NCBI RefSeq assembly: GCF_002761755.1
Contig: NZ_PEOG01000017.1
Span: 34,074 to 98,073, forward strand
Direction of reading: 5' to 3'
Length of the DNA stretch: 64,000 nt
DNA from: Roseateles chitinivorans
GTDB lineage: Bacteria > Pseudomonadota > Gammaproteobacteria > Burkholderiales > Burkholderiaceae_C
Below, one piece after another: positions 47,452 through 56,727 of the stretch. The position numbers and the translations under genes were made by a program. A model generated the notes under the pieces. It ran no database searches, was not told the origin of the DNA, and saw only the letters and a program-made list of their open reading frames with translations. Within the stretch, counting starts at the first letter, position 1; every line of letters begins with the position of its first letter.

Positions 47452-48855
47452 ATGAGCTTCCAACAAGGCCTCTCCGGACTGAACGCCTCCAGCAAGAACC
47501 TGGAAGTGATCGGCAACAACATCGCCAACTCGCAGACCTACGGCGCCAAGTCGTCGCGGGCCGAGTTCGCCGACATGTACGCGGCCTCGCTCAACGGCGC
47601 CGGCACCAGCGACGTCGGCATCGGCGTGCAGCTCCAGACCGTGGCCCAGCAGTTCACGCAGGGCAACATCTCGATCACCGAGAACCCGATGGACCTGGCG
47701 ATCAACGGCGCCGGCTTCTTCCAGGTGTCCGACGGCAAGAGCCCGACGGTGTACACCCGCAACGGCCAGTTCAAGGTCGACAAGGAAGGCAACATCGTCA
47801 ACAACGACCAGCTCAAGCTGATGGGCTATCCCGCCGATGCCAACGGCGTGATCCAGCCGGGCCTGGCGCAGGGCCTGAAGCTGCCCACCGGCGGCATCGA
47901 CCCCAAGGTGACCAGCGACATCAAGATGGAGTTCAACCTGGACTCCCGCGCCGGCCCGACCGCCGCCTACGACCTGACCGATCCGGCCGACCCGAATTCG
48001 CCCAAGATCGACAAGACCGGCATCACGCTGAACGACCCGACGACGTACAACAACGCCACCTCGATGACGGTGTACGACGCCAAGGGCCAGCCGACCGCGC
48101 TGACGATGTACTTCCAGCGCGCCAACAATGCCGACGCCAACGGCAACACCGTCTGGAACGTCTACCTGACCGCCAACGGCAGCGCGATCCAGTACGACGC
48201 CCAGGGCAACCCGATCGACACCGACAACGGCCAGCCCGGCGGCAACCCGCTGACGCCGTTCACGCAGATGACCTTCCTGCCCACCGGCGGCAAGCCGGTC
48301 TCGCCCGGCCCGAGCGAGTTCCTGAACCTGAAGATCCCCGCCGGCGTGAATGCCCAGGGCGCCCCGACGCTGCCGATCCCGGCGCCGCCGGCCGACCCGT
48401 CCGACCCGTCGGTGCAGGGCATCAGCTTCGACCTGCGCTCGGCCACCGAGAACGGCTCCAACTTCGCGGTCACCGACCTGACCCAGGACGGCTATGCGCC
48501 GGGCCAGCTGGTCGGCATCAAGCTGGAAGACAACGGCATCGTCACCGCCCGCTACTCGAACGGTGAATCGAAGCCGGCCGGCCAGGTCGAACTGGCCAAC
48601 TTCCGCAACCCGCAAGGTCTGCAGCCGCTGGGCGGCAACGTCTGGGCGCGCACCAACTCGTCGGGCGACCCGGTCGTGGGCGTGCCCGGCGACGGCAACC
48701 TCGGCTCGCTGACCCCCGGCGCGCTGGAGGAGTCCAACGTCGACCTGACCTCCGAGCTGGTGAACATGATGACCGCGCAGCGCGTCTACCAGGCCAACTC
48801 GCAGACCATCAAGACGCAGGACCAGGTCCTGCAGACCCTGGTCAACCTGCGCTGA
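47452..48855 (+). CDS. flgE: flagellar hook protein FlgE
   Basis: 467-aa hook subunit. N-terminal GLSGLNASSKNLEVIGNNIANSQTYGAKSSRAEF, the hook-basal body domain with DLAINGAGFFQVSD, a variable outer domain (about 160-330), and the C-terminal ALEESNVDLTSELVNMMTAQRVYQANSQTIKTQDQVLQ helix. AAGGA upstream. The outer domain is longer than in E. coli (402 aa). Confidence 0.97.
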   Translation: MSFQQGLSGLNASSKNLEVIGNNIANSQTYGAKSSRAEFADMYAASLNGAGTSDVGIGVQLQTVAQQFTQGNISITENPMDLAINGAGFFQVSDGKSPTVYTRNGQFKVDKEGNIVNNDQLKLMGYPADANGVIQPGLAQGLKLPTGGIDPKVTSDIKMEFNLDSRAGPTAAYDLTDPADPNSPKIDKTGITLNDPTTYNNATSMTVYDAKGQPTALTMYFQRANNADANGNTVWNVYLTANGSAIQYDAQGNPIDTDNGQPGGNPLTPFTQMTFLPTGGKPVSPGPSEFLNLKIPAGVNAQGAPTLPIPAPPADPSDPSVQGISFDLRSATENGSNFAVTDLTQDGYAPGQLVGIKLEDNGIVTARYSNGESKPAGQVELANFRNPQGLQPLGGNVWARTNSSGDPVVGVPGDGNLGSLTPGALEESNVDLTSELVNMMTAQRVYQANSQTIKTQDQVLQTLVNLR

Positions 48856-48898
48856 TCCCGGCGCGCACCACCCCACCGCCGATCGCTGAGGAGTTCCG

Positions 48899-49627
48899 AT
48901 GGACCGCATGATCTACCTGTCGATGAGCGGCGCCCAGGCGGCGATGTCGCGCCAGGACGTGCTCTCCAACAACCTCGCCAACGCCAACAGCAACGGCTTC
49001 CGGGCCGAGCTGCAGGCCTTCCGCGCGGTGCCCATCCGCGGCGACGGCGCCTCCACCCGCGCCTTCGCGCTGGAGACCACCACCGGCCACGACCTGAGCG
49101 CCGGCCCGATCACCACGACCGACCGCAACCTGGACGTCGCGATGAAGGGCCGCTCCTGGATGGCGGTGCAGGCGCTGGACGGCACCGAGGCCTACACCCG
49201 CGCCGGCTCGATGGACGTCGACCAGGACGGCGTGCTGCGCATGCGCAACGGCCTGCAGGTCCTGGGCGACGGCGGCCCGATCACCGTGCCGCCCAACTCG
49301 ACGATCTCGATCGGCGACGACGGCACCGTGGTGGCCAAGTCCGACGGCCAGCGGCCGGTCAACATCGGCCGCATCAAGCTGGTCACCGAGGACGGCCGCT
49401 TCACCCGCCGCGACGACGGGCTGTTCATCGCCGACGGCGGCGACCCGCTGCCGGCCGATCCCAATGCCCGGCTGCAGTCGGGCGCGCTCGAGGGCTCCAA
49501 CGTGAGCCCGGTCGAGACCATGGTCGGCATGATCGCCGCCGCCCGCCAGTTCGAGCAGCAGATGAAGATGCTCTCGATCGCCCAGACCCACGGCCAGGCA
49601 GCGTCCAAGCTGCTGTCCGACAGCTGA
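48899..49627 (+). CDS. flgF: flagellar basal-body rod protein FlgF
   Basis: 242-aa rod protein: YLSMSGAQAAMSRQDVLSNNLANANSNGFRAELQAF at the N-terminus and GALEGSNVSPVETMVGMIAAARQFEQQMKML at the C-terminus. GAGGAG before the ATG. Assigned FlgF over FlgG by length, order and the shorter C-terminus. Confidence 0.96.
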   Translation: MDRMIYLSMSGAQAAMSRQDVLSNNLANANSNGFRAELQAFRAVPIRGDGASTRAFALETTTGHDLSAGPITTTDRNLDVAMKGRSWMAVQALDGTEAYTRAGSMDVDQDGVLRMRNGLQVLGDGGPITVPPNSTISIGDDGTVVAKSDGQRPVNIGRIKLVTEDGRFTRRDDGLFIADGGDPLPADPNARLQSGALEGSNVSPVETMVGMIAAARQFEQQMKMLSIAQTHGQAASKLLSDS

Positions 49628-49678
49628 CCCGTTCGCTGAACGGATCCGCCCGCACCGCACAGGAATCAGGAGTCCCCG

Positions 49679-50461
49679 ATGCTTCGTTCGCTCTGGACCG
49701 CCAAGACCGGCATGGAAGCCCAGCAGACCCAGCTGGACGTCATTTCCCACAACCTGGCCAACGTCTCGACCAACGGCTACAAGAAGTCGCACGCCGTCTT
49801 CGAGGACCTGATGTACCAGACGCTGCGCCAGCCCGGCGCCAACAACACCGAGCAGACCACGCTGCCCACCGGCATGCAGGTCGGCCTGGGCGCCCGCGCG
49901 GTGGCGACCTCGCGCAGCCACTCGCAGGGCAGCCTGACGCAGACGTCCAACTCGCTGGACGTGGCGGTCAAGGGCAACGGCTTCTTCCAGGTGCAGATGC
50001 CCGACGGCACCACCGCCTACACCCGGGACGGCAGCTTCCAGCTCGATCCCAACGGCCAGATCGTGACCAACAACGGCAACACGGTGCTGCCCGGCATCAT
50101 CGTGCCGGCCGACGCCAAGTCGATCTCGATCGGCGCCGACGGCACGGTCAGCGTCACCACCGCGGCCAACGCCACGCCGACGACGCTGGGCCAGCTGCAG
50201 CTGGCCAACTTCATCAACCCGCCGGGCCTGGAGTCGCTGGGCGGCAACCTGTACGCCGAGACGGTCGCCTCGGGCACGCCGCAGACCGGCGCCCCGGGCC
50301 AGAACAGCCTGGGCACGGTGCAGCAGGGTTTCGTCGAGACCTCGAACGTGAACGTCGTCGAGGAACTGGTGCAGATGATCCAGACCCAGCGCGCCTACGA
50401 GATGAATTCCAAGGCGATCCAGACCACCGACCAGATGCTCCAGAAGCTGTCGCAGATCTGA
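49679..50461 (+). CDS. flgG: flagellar distal rod protein FlgG
   Basis: 260-aa distal rod subunit with [24 protein letters not shown] opening, [32 protein letters not shown] (the L-stretch typical of FlgG), [12 protein letters not shown], and a C-terminal [32 protein letters not shown] upstream. Confidence 0.97.
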   Translation: MLRSLWTAKTGMEAQQTQLDVISHNLANVSTNGYKKSHAVFEDLMYQTLRQPGANNTEQTTLPTGMQVGLGARAVATSRSHSQGSLTQTSNSLDVAVKGNGFFQVQMPDGTTAYTRDGSFQLDPNGQIVTNNGNTVLPGIIVPADAKSISIGADGTVSVTTAANATPTTLGQLQLANFINPPGLESLGGNLYAETVASGTPQTGAPGQNSLGTVQQGFVETSNVNVVEELVQMIQTQRAYEMNSKAIQTTDQMLQKLSQI

Positions 50462-50609
50462 CCGGGCGCGGCCCCGCTGATCGACCGACCGGGCGCGCGC
50501 CGCCCGGGTGACGATGCGGGGCCGATCCTTGCGATCCGCCGGCCTCGCGCGGCGCACCTTCGTGGTGCCGCGGCCGGCGTCCCGACATGCCGCGATCCTA
50601 GGAGTTGTC

Positions 50610-51335
50610 ATGCCTTCGTTCCTGCCCTCGCCCCACTTCCTCCACGCCGCGCTGCGCCCGGTGCTGCGCCTGGCCGTCCCGGCCGCGGCGCTCGCGCTCA
50701 GCGCCTGCTCCACGATGTATCCGCAGCCGCGGGTCGACATGCAGCCCGCGCCGGTGGTGAAGATGCCCGAGCCGATCCCGGCCTCGGCCAACAACGGCGC
50801 CATCTACCAGAACGCCAACTACCGCCCCTTGTTCGAGGATCACCGCGCCCGCCTGGTCGGCGACATCGTCACCGTGCAGATCGTCGAGCGGGTCAGCGCC
50901 ACGCAGAAATCCAGCAGCGAGCTGGACAAGAACGGCGCGATCGGCGCCAGCGTCAGCGCCATCCCCGGCATCGCGGCCAACTCCTTCGGCGGCGGCCGCG
51001 CCGAGTTGACCGGTTCCTCGTCCAACAAGAGCACCGGCAAGGGCACGAACGAGAACACCAACGACTTCTCCGGCACGATCACCGCCGTCGTGACCGGCGT
51101 GCTGCCCAACGGCCACCTGCTGATCTCGGGCGAGAAGCAGGTCGGGGTCAACAGCAACGTCGACGTGCTGCGCTTCTACGGCCAGGTCGATCCCCAATCG
51201 ATCCGCCAGGGCAACACGGTCGCCTCGACCGCGATCGCCAACGTCCGGGTCGAGCAGCGCGGTCGCGGCGCCGTGGCGGACGCGCATGGAATTGGCTGGC
51301 TATCCCGCTTCTTCTTGAACCTTTCGCCGATTTAA
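50610..51335 (+). CDS. flgH: flagellar L-ring lipoprotein FlgH
   Basis: 241-aa outer-membrane ring lipoprotein. The lipobox LSAC ends at Cys33. The FlgH blocks YRPLFEDHRARLVGDIVTVQIVE and HLLISGEKQVGVNSNVDVLRFYGQV follow. Start at the ATG 50610 with TAGGAG before it, since the leader then has normal length. The 3' end is followed by a 37-bp junction containing the flgI inverted repeat. Confidence 0.96.
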   Translation: MPSFLPSPHFLHAALRPVLRLAVPAAALALSACSTMYPQPRVDMQPAPVVKMPEPIPASANNGAIYQNANYRPLFEDHRARLVGDIVTVQIVERVSATQKSSSELDKNGAIGASVSAIPGIAANSFGGGRAELTGSSSNKSTGKGTNENTNDFSGTITAVVTGVLPNGHLLISGEKQVGVNSNVDVLRFYGQVDPQSIRQGNTVASTAIANVRVEQRGRGAVADAHGIGWLSRFFLNLSPI

Positions 51336-51347
51336 GTTTCCCCACAA

Positions 51348-51380
51348 TCGGTCACACGAGTCTGCCAACCGTGTGACCGA
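51348..51380 (+). promoter_or_regulatory. perfect 11-bp inverted repeat enclosing the flgI start
   Basis: TCGGTCACACG (51348-51358) and CGTGTGACCGA (51370-51380) with an 11-base loop. The right arm contains the GTG at 51373 and ends one base before the ATG at 51382. In mRNA the hairpin would bury or abut the flgI initiation codon; in DNA it could be an operator. Confidence 0.6.
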
Positions 51381-52527
51381 GATGTACCCCAACACCCTTC
51401 CCCGCTTCTTCTCCCGCTCCCCTCGCCTGCTGGCTTCCGGCCTGCTCGCGCTGATGGCGCTGCTCGCGATCGCGACGCCCGCCGAGGCGACGCGCATCAA
51501 GGAAGTCGCCGCGGTCCAGGGCGTGCGTTCGAACCCGCTGACCGGCTACGGCCTGGTGGTGGGCCTGGACGGCACCGGCGATCAGACCACGCAGGCCCCC
51601 TTCACCGGCCAGAGCATGACGGCGATGCTGCAGCAGTTCGGCGTCCTGCTGCCGCCCGGCGTGACCATGCAGCCGCGCAACGTCGCGGCGGTGATGATCA
51701 CCACCCAGCTCCCCCCCTTCGCGCAGCCCGGCCAGCCGCTGGACGTCGTCGTGTCGTCCATGGGCAATGCCAAGAGCCTGCGCGGCGGCACGCTGATCGC
51801 CACGCCGCTGCGCGGTGCCGACGGCCAGGTCTACGCGATCGCGCAGGGCAACCTGGTGGTCGGCGGCGCCGGCGCCTCGGCGGGCGGCTCCAAGGTCCAG
51901 ATCAACCACCTGAGCGCCGGCCGCATTCCCGGTGGCGCGCTGGTCGAGCGCAGCGTGCCCACGCCGCTGCAGCAGAACGAGTGGCTGCAGCTGGACCTGA
52001 ATGCCGCCGACTTCGGCACCGCGCGCGCCGTCGCCAAGGCCATCAACCGGGCCAAGGGCGAAGGCACGGCGATGGCGCTGGACGGCCGCGTCGTCAAGGT
52101 GCGCGCGCCGCTGACGCCGGACGCCCGGGTCGCGTTCCTGGCCGACATGGAGAACCTGAGCTTCGACCAGGAGATCCCGGCCGCGCGCATCGTGATCAAT
52201 GCCCGCACCGGCTCGGTGGTCATGAACCAGGCGGTGACGCTGCAGCCCTGCGCGGTCGCGCACGGCAACCTGGCGGTGACCATCTCCAGCACCCCGCAGG
52301 TCAGCCAGCCCAATGCGCTCTCCGGCGGCCAGACCACGGTCACCCAGAAGACCGACATCTCGATCAAGCAGGACCCCGGCTCGCTGATCCAGCTGCCCGC
52401 GGGCGCGCGGCTGAACGACGTCGTCAAGGCGCTGAACACGCTGGGCGCCACGCCGCAGGACCTGCTGGCGATCCTCCAGGCGATGAAGACGGCCGGCGCG
52501 CTGAACGCCGAGCTGGAGGTGATCTGA
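51373..52527 (+). CDS. flgI: flagellar P-ring protein FlgI
   Basis: 384-aa periplasmic ring protein. Leader peptide about 1-40 (ends TPAEA), then RIKEVAAVQGVRSNPLTGYGLVVGLDGTGD, the family's signature. LPAGARLNDVVKALNTLGATPQDLLAILQAMKTAGALNAELEVI forms the C-terminus. The start is uncertain: GTG 51373 (used here) or ATG 51382; neither has a good SD, and both lie in or next to a strong hairpin. Overlaps nothing; its last codons carry the flgJ SD. Confidence 0.94.
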   Translation: MTEMYPNTLPRFFSRSPRLLASGLLALMALLAIATPAEATRIKEVAAVQGVRSNPLTGYGLVVGLDGTGDQTTQAPFTGQSMTAMLQQFGVLLPPGVTMQPRNVAAVMITTQLPPFAQPGQPLDVVVSSMGNAKSLRGGTLIATPLRGADGQVYAIAQGNLVVGGAGASAGGSKVQINHLSAGRIPGGALVERSVPTPLQQNEWLQLDLNAADFGTARAVAKAINRAKGEGTAMALDGRVVKVRAPLTPDARVAFLADMENLSFDQEIPAARIVINARTGSVVMNQAVTLQPCAVAHGNLAVTISSTPQVSQPNALSGGQTTVTQKTDISIKQDPGSLIQLPAGARLNDVVKALNTLGATPQDLLAILQAMKTAGALNAELEVI

Positions 52528-52528
52528 C

Positions 52529-53416
52529 ATGGCGCTCTCCACCCCGCTGAGCACCGCCCTGGGCATGGGCGTCAACGGCCTGTCGTCGGACACCCGCTCC
52601 GTCGAGCAGCTCAAGTCCACCGCGTCGCGCGACCCCAAGGCCGCGGTCAAGGAGACCGCACGCCAGTTCGAGGCCCTCTTCATGCAGGAAGTGATGAAGA
52701 GCATGCGCCAGGCCACGATGAGCAGCGGGATGATGGACAACTCGGCGACCCAGATGGGCGGCGAGATGCTGGACCAGCAGTACGCCGCCAAGATGACCGG
52801 CCTGCCCGGCGGCCTGTCCCAGGCGATCGAGCGCCATCTGCAGCGCCAGCTCGGCGTCAAGGACGGCGAGCTGCCGACCGCCAAGGGCGCCGCCAAGGTC
52901 CAGCAGCTGCCGCAGCTGGCGGTCAAGAACGTGCAGCCGCATGTGCAGGATTTCATCCTGAAGCATGACGCCGCGGCCAAGTCAGCGCAGGCCTCCACCG
53001 GCATCCCGGCGAGCTTCATGATCGCCCAGGCCGCGCACGAGTCCGGCTGGGGCAAGCGCGAGATCCTGAACAAGGACGGCTCGAGCAGCTTCAACGTCTT
53101 CGGCATCAAGGCCGGCGCCAACTGGACCGGCAAGGTCGCCGAGGTGCAGACCACCGAGTACGTCGACGGCAAGCCGATGAAGGTGACGGCCAAGTTCCGC
53201 GCCTACGGCAGCTACGAGGAAGCGTTCAAGGACTACGCCCGGCTGATCGGCAACAACGACCGCTACCGCGACGTGGTGGCCAAGGCCAACACCGGCAGCG
53301 CCGAGGGCTTCGCCAAAGGCCTGCAGAAGGCCGGCTACGCCACCGACCCCGAGTACGCGACCAAGCTGGCGCGCACGATCAACACCACGATGCGCGTGCA
53401 GCGCGCGCTGGCCTGA
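52529..53416 (+). CDS. flgJ: bifunctional rod cap/peptidoglycan hydrolase FlgJ
   Basis: 295-aa fusion typical of beta/gammaproteobacteria. N-terminal rod-binding domain (ARQFEALFMQEVMKSMRQATM) and C-terminal glucosaminidase (about 145-290) with catalytic-type Glu171 in AQAAHESGWGKRE and later FRAYGSYEEAFKDYARLI. The SD GGAGGTGATC, a full anti-SD match, lies inside the end of flgI, so the genes are tightly coupled. Opens the peptidoglycan for the rod. Confidence 0.96.
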   Translation: MALSTPLSTALGMGVNGLSSDTRSVEQLKSTASRDPKAAVKETARQFEALFMQEVMKSMRQATMSSGMMDNSATQMGGEMLDQQYAAKMTGLPGGLSQAIERHLQRQLGVKDGELPTAKGAAKVQQLPQLAVKNVQPHVQDFILKHDAAAKSAQASTGIPASFMIAQAAHESGWGKREILNKDGSSSFNVFGIKAGANWTGKVAEVQTTEYVDGKPMKVTAKFRAYGSYEEAFKDYARLIGNNDRYRDVVAKANTGSAEGFAKGLQKAGYATDPEYATKLARTINTTMRVQRALA

Positions 53417-53454
53417 TCGCGCGTCGCTGAGGACGAAGGAACGAGGAGCCCGAG

Positions 53455-55431
53455 ATGAGTACCTCCCCGCTGCTGTCGCTGGGCATGCGTGCCATGTTCG
53501 CCAACCAGGCGGCCTTGCAGACCATCGGCCAGAACATCGCCAACGCCAACACCGCGGGCTATTCGCGCCAGGAAGTGGTGCTGACCACGCCCGAGGGCCA
53601 GTTCACCGGCGCCGGCTACTTCGGCAAGGGCGTGAACGTGCAGACGGTCACGCGCTCGCACAACGAGTTCCTGACCCGCGAGGCCGCGGCCGCCAAGTCG
53701 CAGGCCTTCGCCGACACGACCATGCAGTCCCAGCTGGCGCAGCTGGAGAAGCTCTTCCCCACCGGCGCGGACGGCCTGGGCCAGTCGGCCAACGACTTCC
53801 TGAACGCGCTGGTCGACGTGGCCAGCCGCCCGTCCGACCCGTCCGCCCGCCAGGTGGTGCTGGGCAAGGCGCAGGCGCTCGCCTCGCGCTTCCAGAGCGC
53901 CGGCCAGCAGCTGGCCGACCTGCAGGCCGGCGTCGTCAGCGACATGAACGCCGACGTCAAGCAGGTCAACGAACTGGCCCGGCAGATCGCCGCCGCCAAC
54001 GACCAGATCGCCCGCGCCTCCGGCAACAGCCACACGCCCAACGACCTGCTGGACAAGCGCGACCAGCTGATCTCGCAGCTCAGCCAGTATGTGCAGGTCA
54101 GCACCGTGCCCAATGCCCGCGACGGCACGATGGGCGTGTTCATCGGCGGCGGCCAGGTGCTGGTGCTGGGCGGACAGGCGCAGCAGCTCTCGGTCACGCC
54201 CGATCCCTACGACGGCGCGCGCGCGCAGCTCTCCATCAGCGACACCAGCGGCACCCGCGCGCTGGACGACAGCACGCTGACCGGCGGCTCGCTGACGGCG
54301 CTGCTGCGTTACCAGAACACCCACCTGCAGGACGCCCGCAACCTGCTCGGCCAGATGGCGACCGCGGTCGCCACCCGCGTCAACGAGCAGCAGAGCCTGG
54401 GCCTGGACCTGAAGGCGCAGGCCGGCGGCCCGCTGTTCACGATCGCCGATCCGGCGGTGCGGCCCGCGTCGACCAACCGCGGCGACGCCACCGTCAGCGC
54501 CACCGTCACCGACGGCGCGCTGGTGCCGGCGCTCTCCTTCACCGTCACGCCGGACCCGACCGGCACGCCCGACAGCTACCAGATCGCGGTGCGGCCCGGC
54601 GGCCAGCCCACGATCATGAGCAACGACCAGATCAAGGCGGCCTACGGCATCAGCCTGTCGACCGCCGGCACGATGCAGCCCGGCGACAGCTTCCTGCTGG
54701 AGCCGGTGGCCAATGCGGCGGCCAGCTTCAAGCGCTCGCTCGACGATCCGGCGGGCCTGGCCGCGGCCTCGCCGATCATCGCGACCACCGACGTCAACAA
54801 CAAGGGCACGGCCACTGTCGACGCGCTGTACGCGGTCAACGACAGGTTCGACAAGAGCAAGCAGCCGGCGACCGTCCAGTTCGGCACCGTCAACCCCGAC
54901 AACAGCATCAACTACACGATCACGCTGTCGGACAACACCAGCGTCAGCGGCACCTGGAAGGCCGGCGGCAAGATCGGCAACGATCCGGCGGCCGGCGTCG
55001 ACCTGGGCTTCGAGCTGAGCCTCAACGGCGTGCCGCGCGAGGGCGACAAGATCGCGCTGCAGGTCTCCGACCAGGTGGTCTCGACCAACAACGGCAACGC
55101 CAAGGCCTTCGTCGCGATGCAGAGCGAGCCCTTCCTGGGCAAGCAGCTGCAGGCCGACGGCAAGCTCTCGCGCGGCCAGACGGTCAACGAGGCCTATGCG
55201 TCGGCGATCGCCGACATCGGCTCGCGGGTGCAGGGCGCGGACTACCTGGCCCAGGTGTCCACCACGGTGGCCTCCTCGGCGGAGCAGACGCGTTCCAGCC
55301 AGGCCGGCGTCAACCTCGACGAGGAGGCCGCCAAGCTGATGCAGTTCCAGCAGGGCTACCAGGCCGCCGCCAAGATGCTGCAGGCCGCGCAGAGCCTGTT
55401 CGACCAATTGCTGAGCGTCGTCGGCCGCTGA
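53455..55431 (+). CDS. flgK: flagellar hook-associated protein FlgK
   Basis: 658-aa first hook-filament junction protein. N-terminal MFANQAALQTIGQNIANANTAGYSRQEVVL and the C-terminal SQAGVNLDEEAAKLMQFQQGYQAAAKMLQAAQSLFDQLLSVV are the two coiled-coil ends. The large central part (about 320-530) is the variable outer domain. GAGGAG precedes the ATG. Client of FlgN. Confidence 0.97.
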   Translation: MSTSPLLSLGMRAMFANQAALQTIGQNIANANTAGYSRQEVVLTTPEGQFTGAGYFGKGVNVQTVTRSHNEFLTREAAAAKSQAFADTTMQSQLAQLEKLFPTGADGLGQSANDFLNALVDVASRPSDPSARQVVLGKAQALASRFQSAGQQLADLQAGVVSDMNADVKQVNELARQIAAANDQIARASGNSHTPNDLLDKRDQLISQLSQYVQVSTVPNARDGTMGVFIGGGQVLVLGGQAQQLSVTPDPYDGARAQLSISDTSGTRALDDSTLTGGSLTALLRYQNTHLQDARNLLGQMATAVATRVNEQQSLGLDLKAQAGGPLFTIADPAVRPASTNRGDATVSATVTDGALVPALSFTVTPDPTGTPDSYQIAVRPGGQPTIMSNDQIKAAYGISLSTAGTMQPGDSFLLEPVANAAASFKRSLDDPAGLAAASPIIATTDVNNKGTATVDALYAVNDRFDKSKQPATVQFGTVNPDNSINYTITLSDNTSVSGTWKAGGKIGNDPAAGVDLGFELSLNGVPREGDKIALQVSDQVVSTNNGNAKAFVAMQSEPFLGKQLQADGKLSRGQTVNEAYASAIADIGSRVQGADYLAQVSTTVASSAEQTRSSQAGVNLDEEAAKLMQFQQGYQAAAKMLQAAQSLFDQLLSVVGR

Positions 55432-55466
55432 CGCGGCGCACGACCCGATTCCAGAAGGACGCCGCC

Positions 55467-56714
55467 ATGCGACTCGCCACCAACAACATGTTCGACGCCA
55501 GCATCGCGACCTTGCAGCGCCGCCAGCAGGAGATGCAGGAGGCGCAGCAGCGCCTGACCAGCGGCAAGCGCGTCGAGAAGGCCAGCGACGATCCCACCGG
55601 CGCGGCGCGGGCCGAGCGCGCGCGCACCTCGATCGGCCAGGTCGACGCCAGCCAGCGGGCGCTGGAGGCCAGCCGCAACAGCATGACGCTGGCCGAGAGC
55701 GCGCTGGGCGATGCCAACGAGCTGATGCAGCAGATCCGCGAGACGCTGGTCGCCGCCGGCAACGCCAGCTACAGCGATCCCGAGCGCAAGGGCCTGGCCA
55801 CCAAGATCCAGGGCCTGCGCGACCAGCTGCTGGCCATCGCCAACCGCACCGACGGCGCCGGCGGCTACCTGTTCTCGGGCCAGGGCACCTCCGGCACGCC
55901 CTTCCTGGACAACCCGGTCCAGCGCGACGCCAACGGCGCCCGCATCGGCGGCGGCGTCGGCTTCGAGGGCATCTCGGGCAGCGTCACCACCGGCAACCTC
56001 GAGAACTACCCGCTGAGCGTGGACGGCCGCGCCGCCTGGGAGCAGGCGCGCAGCGGCAACGGCACCTTCGAGACCGGCCCCGCGCCCAACGCGCTGACCG
56101 GCAAGGCGTCGACCGGCTACATCGATTCCGGCCGCGTCACCGACCCGGCGCTGGTCACCGGCGACAGCTACAGCATCGTCATCAGCGGCACCGCGCCCTC
56201 GCAGACCTACACCGTCTTCAACGAGACGCAGGGCCATGTGCCGGTCGCCAGCGACAACTACAGCGGCGGGAACACCATCAAGTTCGACGGCATGGCGATG
56301 ACGGTCGCCGGCACGCCGTCCGACGGCGACACCTTCTCGGTCAAGCCGTCGACGGCCGACCTGAAGCTGTTCGAGGTGCTGGACCGGACCATCGAGTCGC
56401 TCAAGACGACCGGCCGCACCGCGCCCGAGATCACCCAGACCAACCTGATGAACCTGCGCGACGTGGACGCGGTCATGGGCAACCTGGCCAATGTGCGCAG
56501 CCAGGTCGGCGAGCAGATGAACAACCTGGACGGTTCCGAGTCGCGGCTGCAGACGCTGAAGGTTTACAACAAGGCTGAGCAATCTGCCGCAGAGGATCTG
56601 GACATGACGCAGGGCATTTCGGACTTCCAGAACCAGCAGACGGGCTACGATGCGGCGCTGAAGACCTACTCGATGGTGCAGCGCATGTCGCTGTTCCAGT
56701 ACATCAACTCCTGA
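55467..56714 (+). CDS. flgL: flagellar hook-associated protein FlgL
   Basis: 415-aa second junction protein, flagellin-like. RLATNNMFDASIATLQRRQQEMQEAQQRLTSGKRVEKASDDPTGAARAERAR at the N-terminus and a C-terminal helix DFQNQQTGYDAALKTYSMVQRMSLFQYI. AGAAGGA upstream. Last gene of the flg run; an HDOD gene follows after 13 bp. Confidence 0.96.
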   Translation: MRLATNNMFDASIATLQRRQQEMQEAQQRLTSGKRVEKASDDPTGAARAERARTSIGQVDASQRALEASRNSMTLAESALGDANELMQQIRETLVAAGNASYSDPERKGLATKIQGLRDQLLAIANRTDGAGGYLFSGQGTSGTPFLDNPVQRDANGARIGGGVGFEGISGSVTTGNLENYPLSVDGRAAWEQARSGNGTFETGPAPNALTGKASTGYIDSGRVTDPALVTGDSYSIVISGTAPSQTYTVFNETQGHVPVASDNYSGGNTIKFDGMAMTVAGTPSDGDTFSVKPSTADLKLFEVLDRTIESLKTTGRTAPEITQTNLMNLRDVDAVMGNLANVRSQVGEQMNNLDGSESRLQTLKVYNKAEQSAAEDLDMTQGISDFQNQQTGYDAALKTYSMVQRMSLFQYINS

Positions 56715-56727
56715 TGCGCCGATCTGC

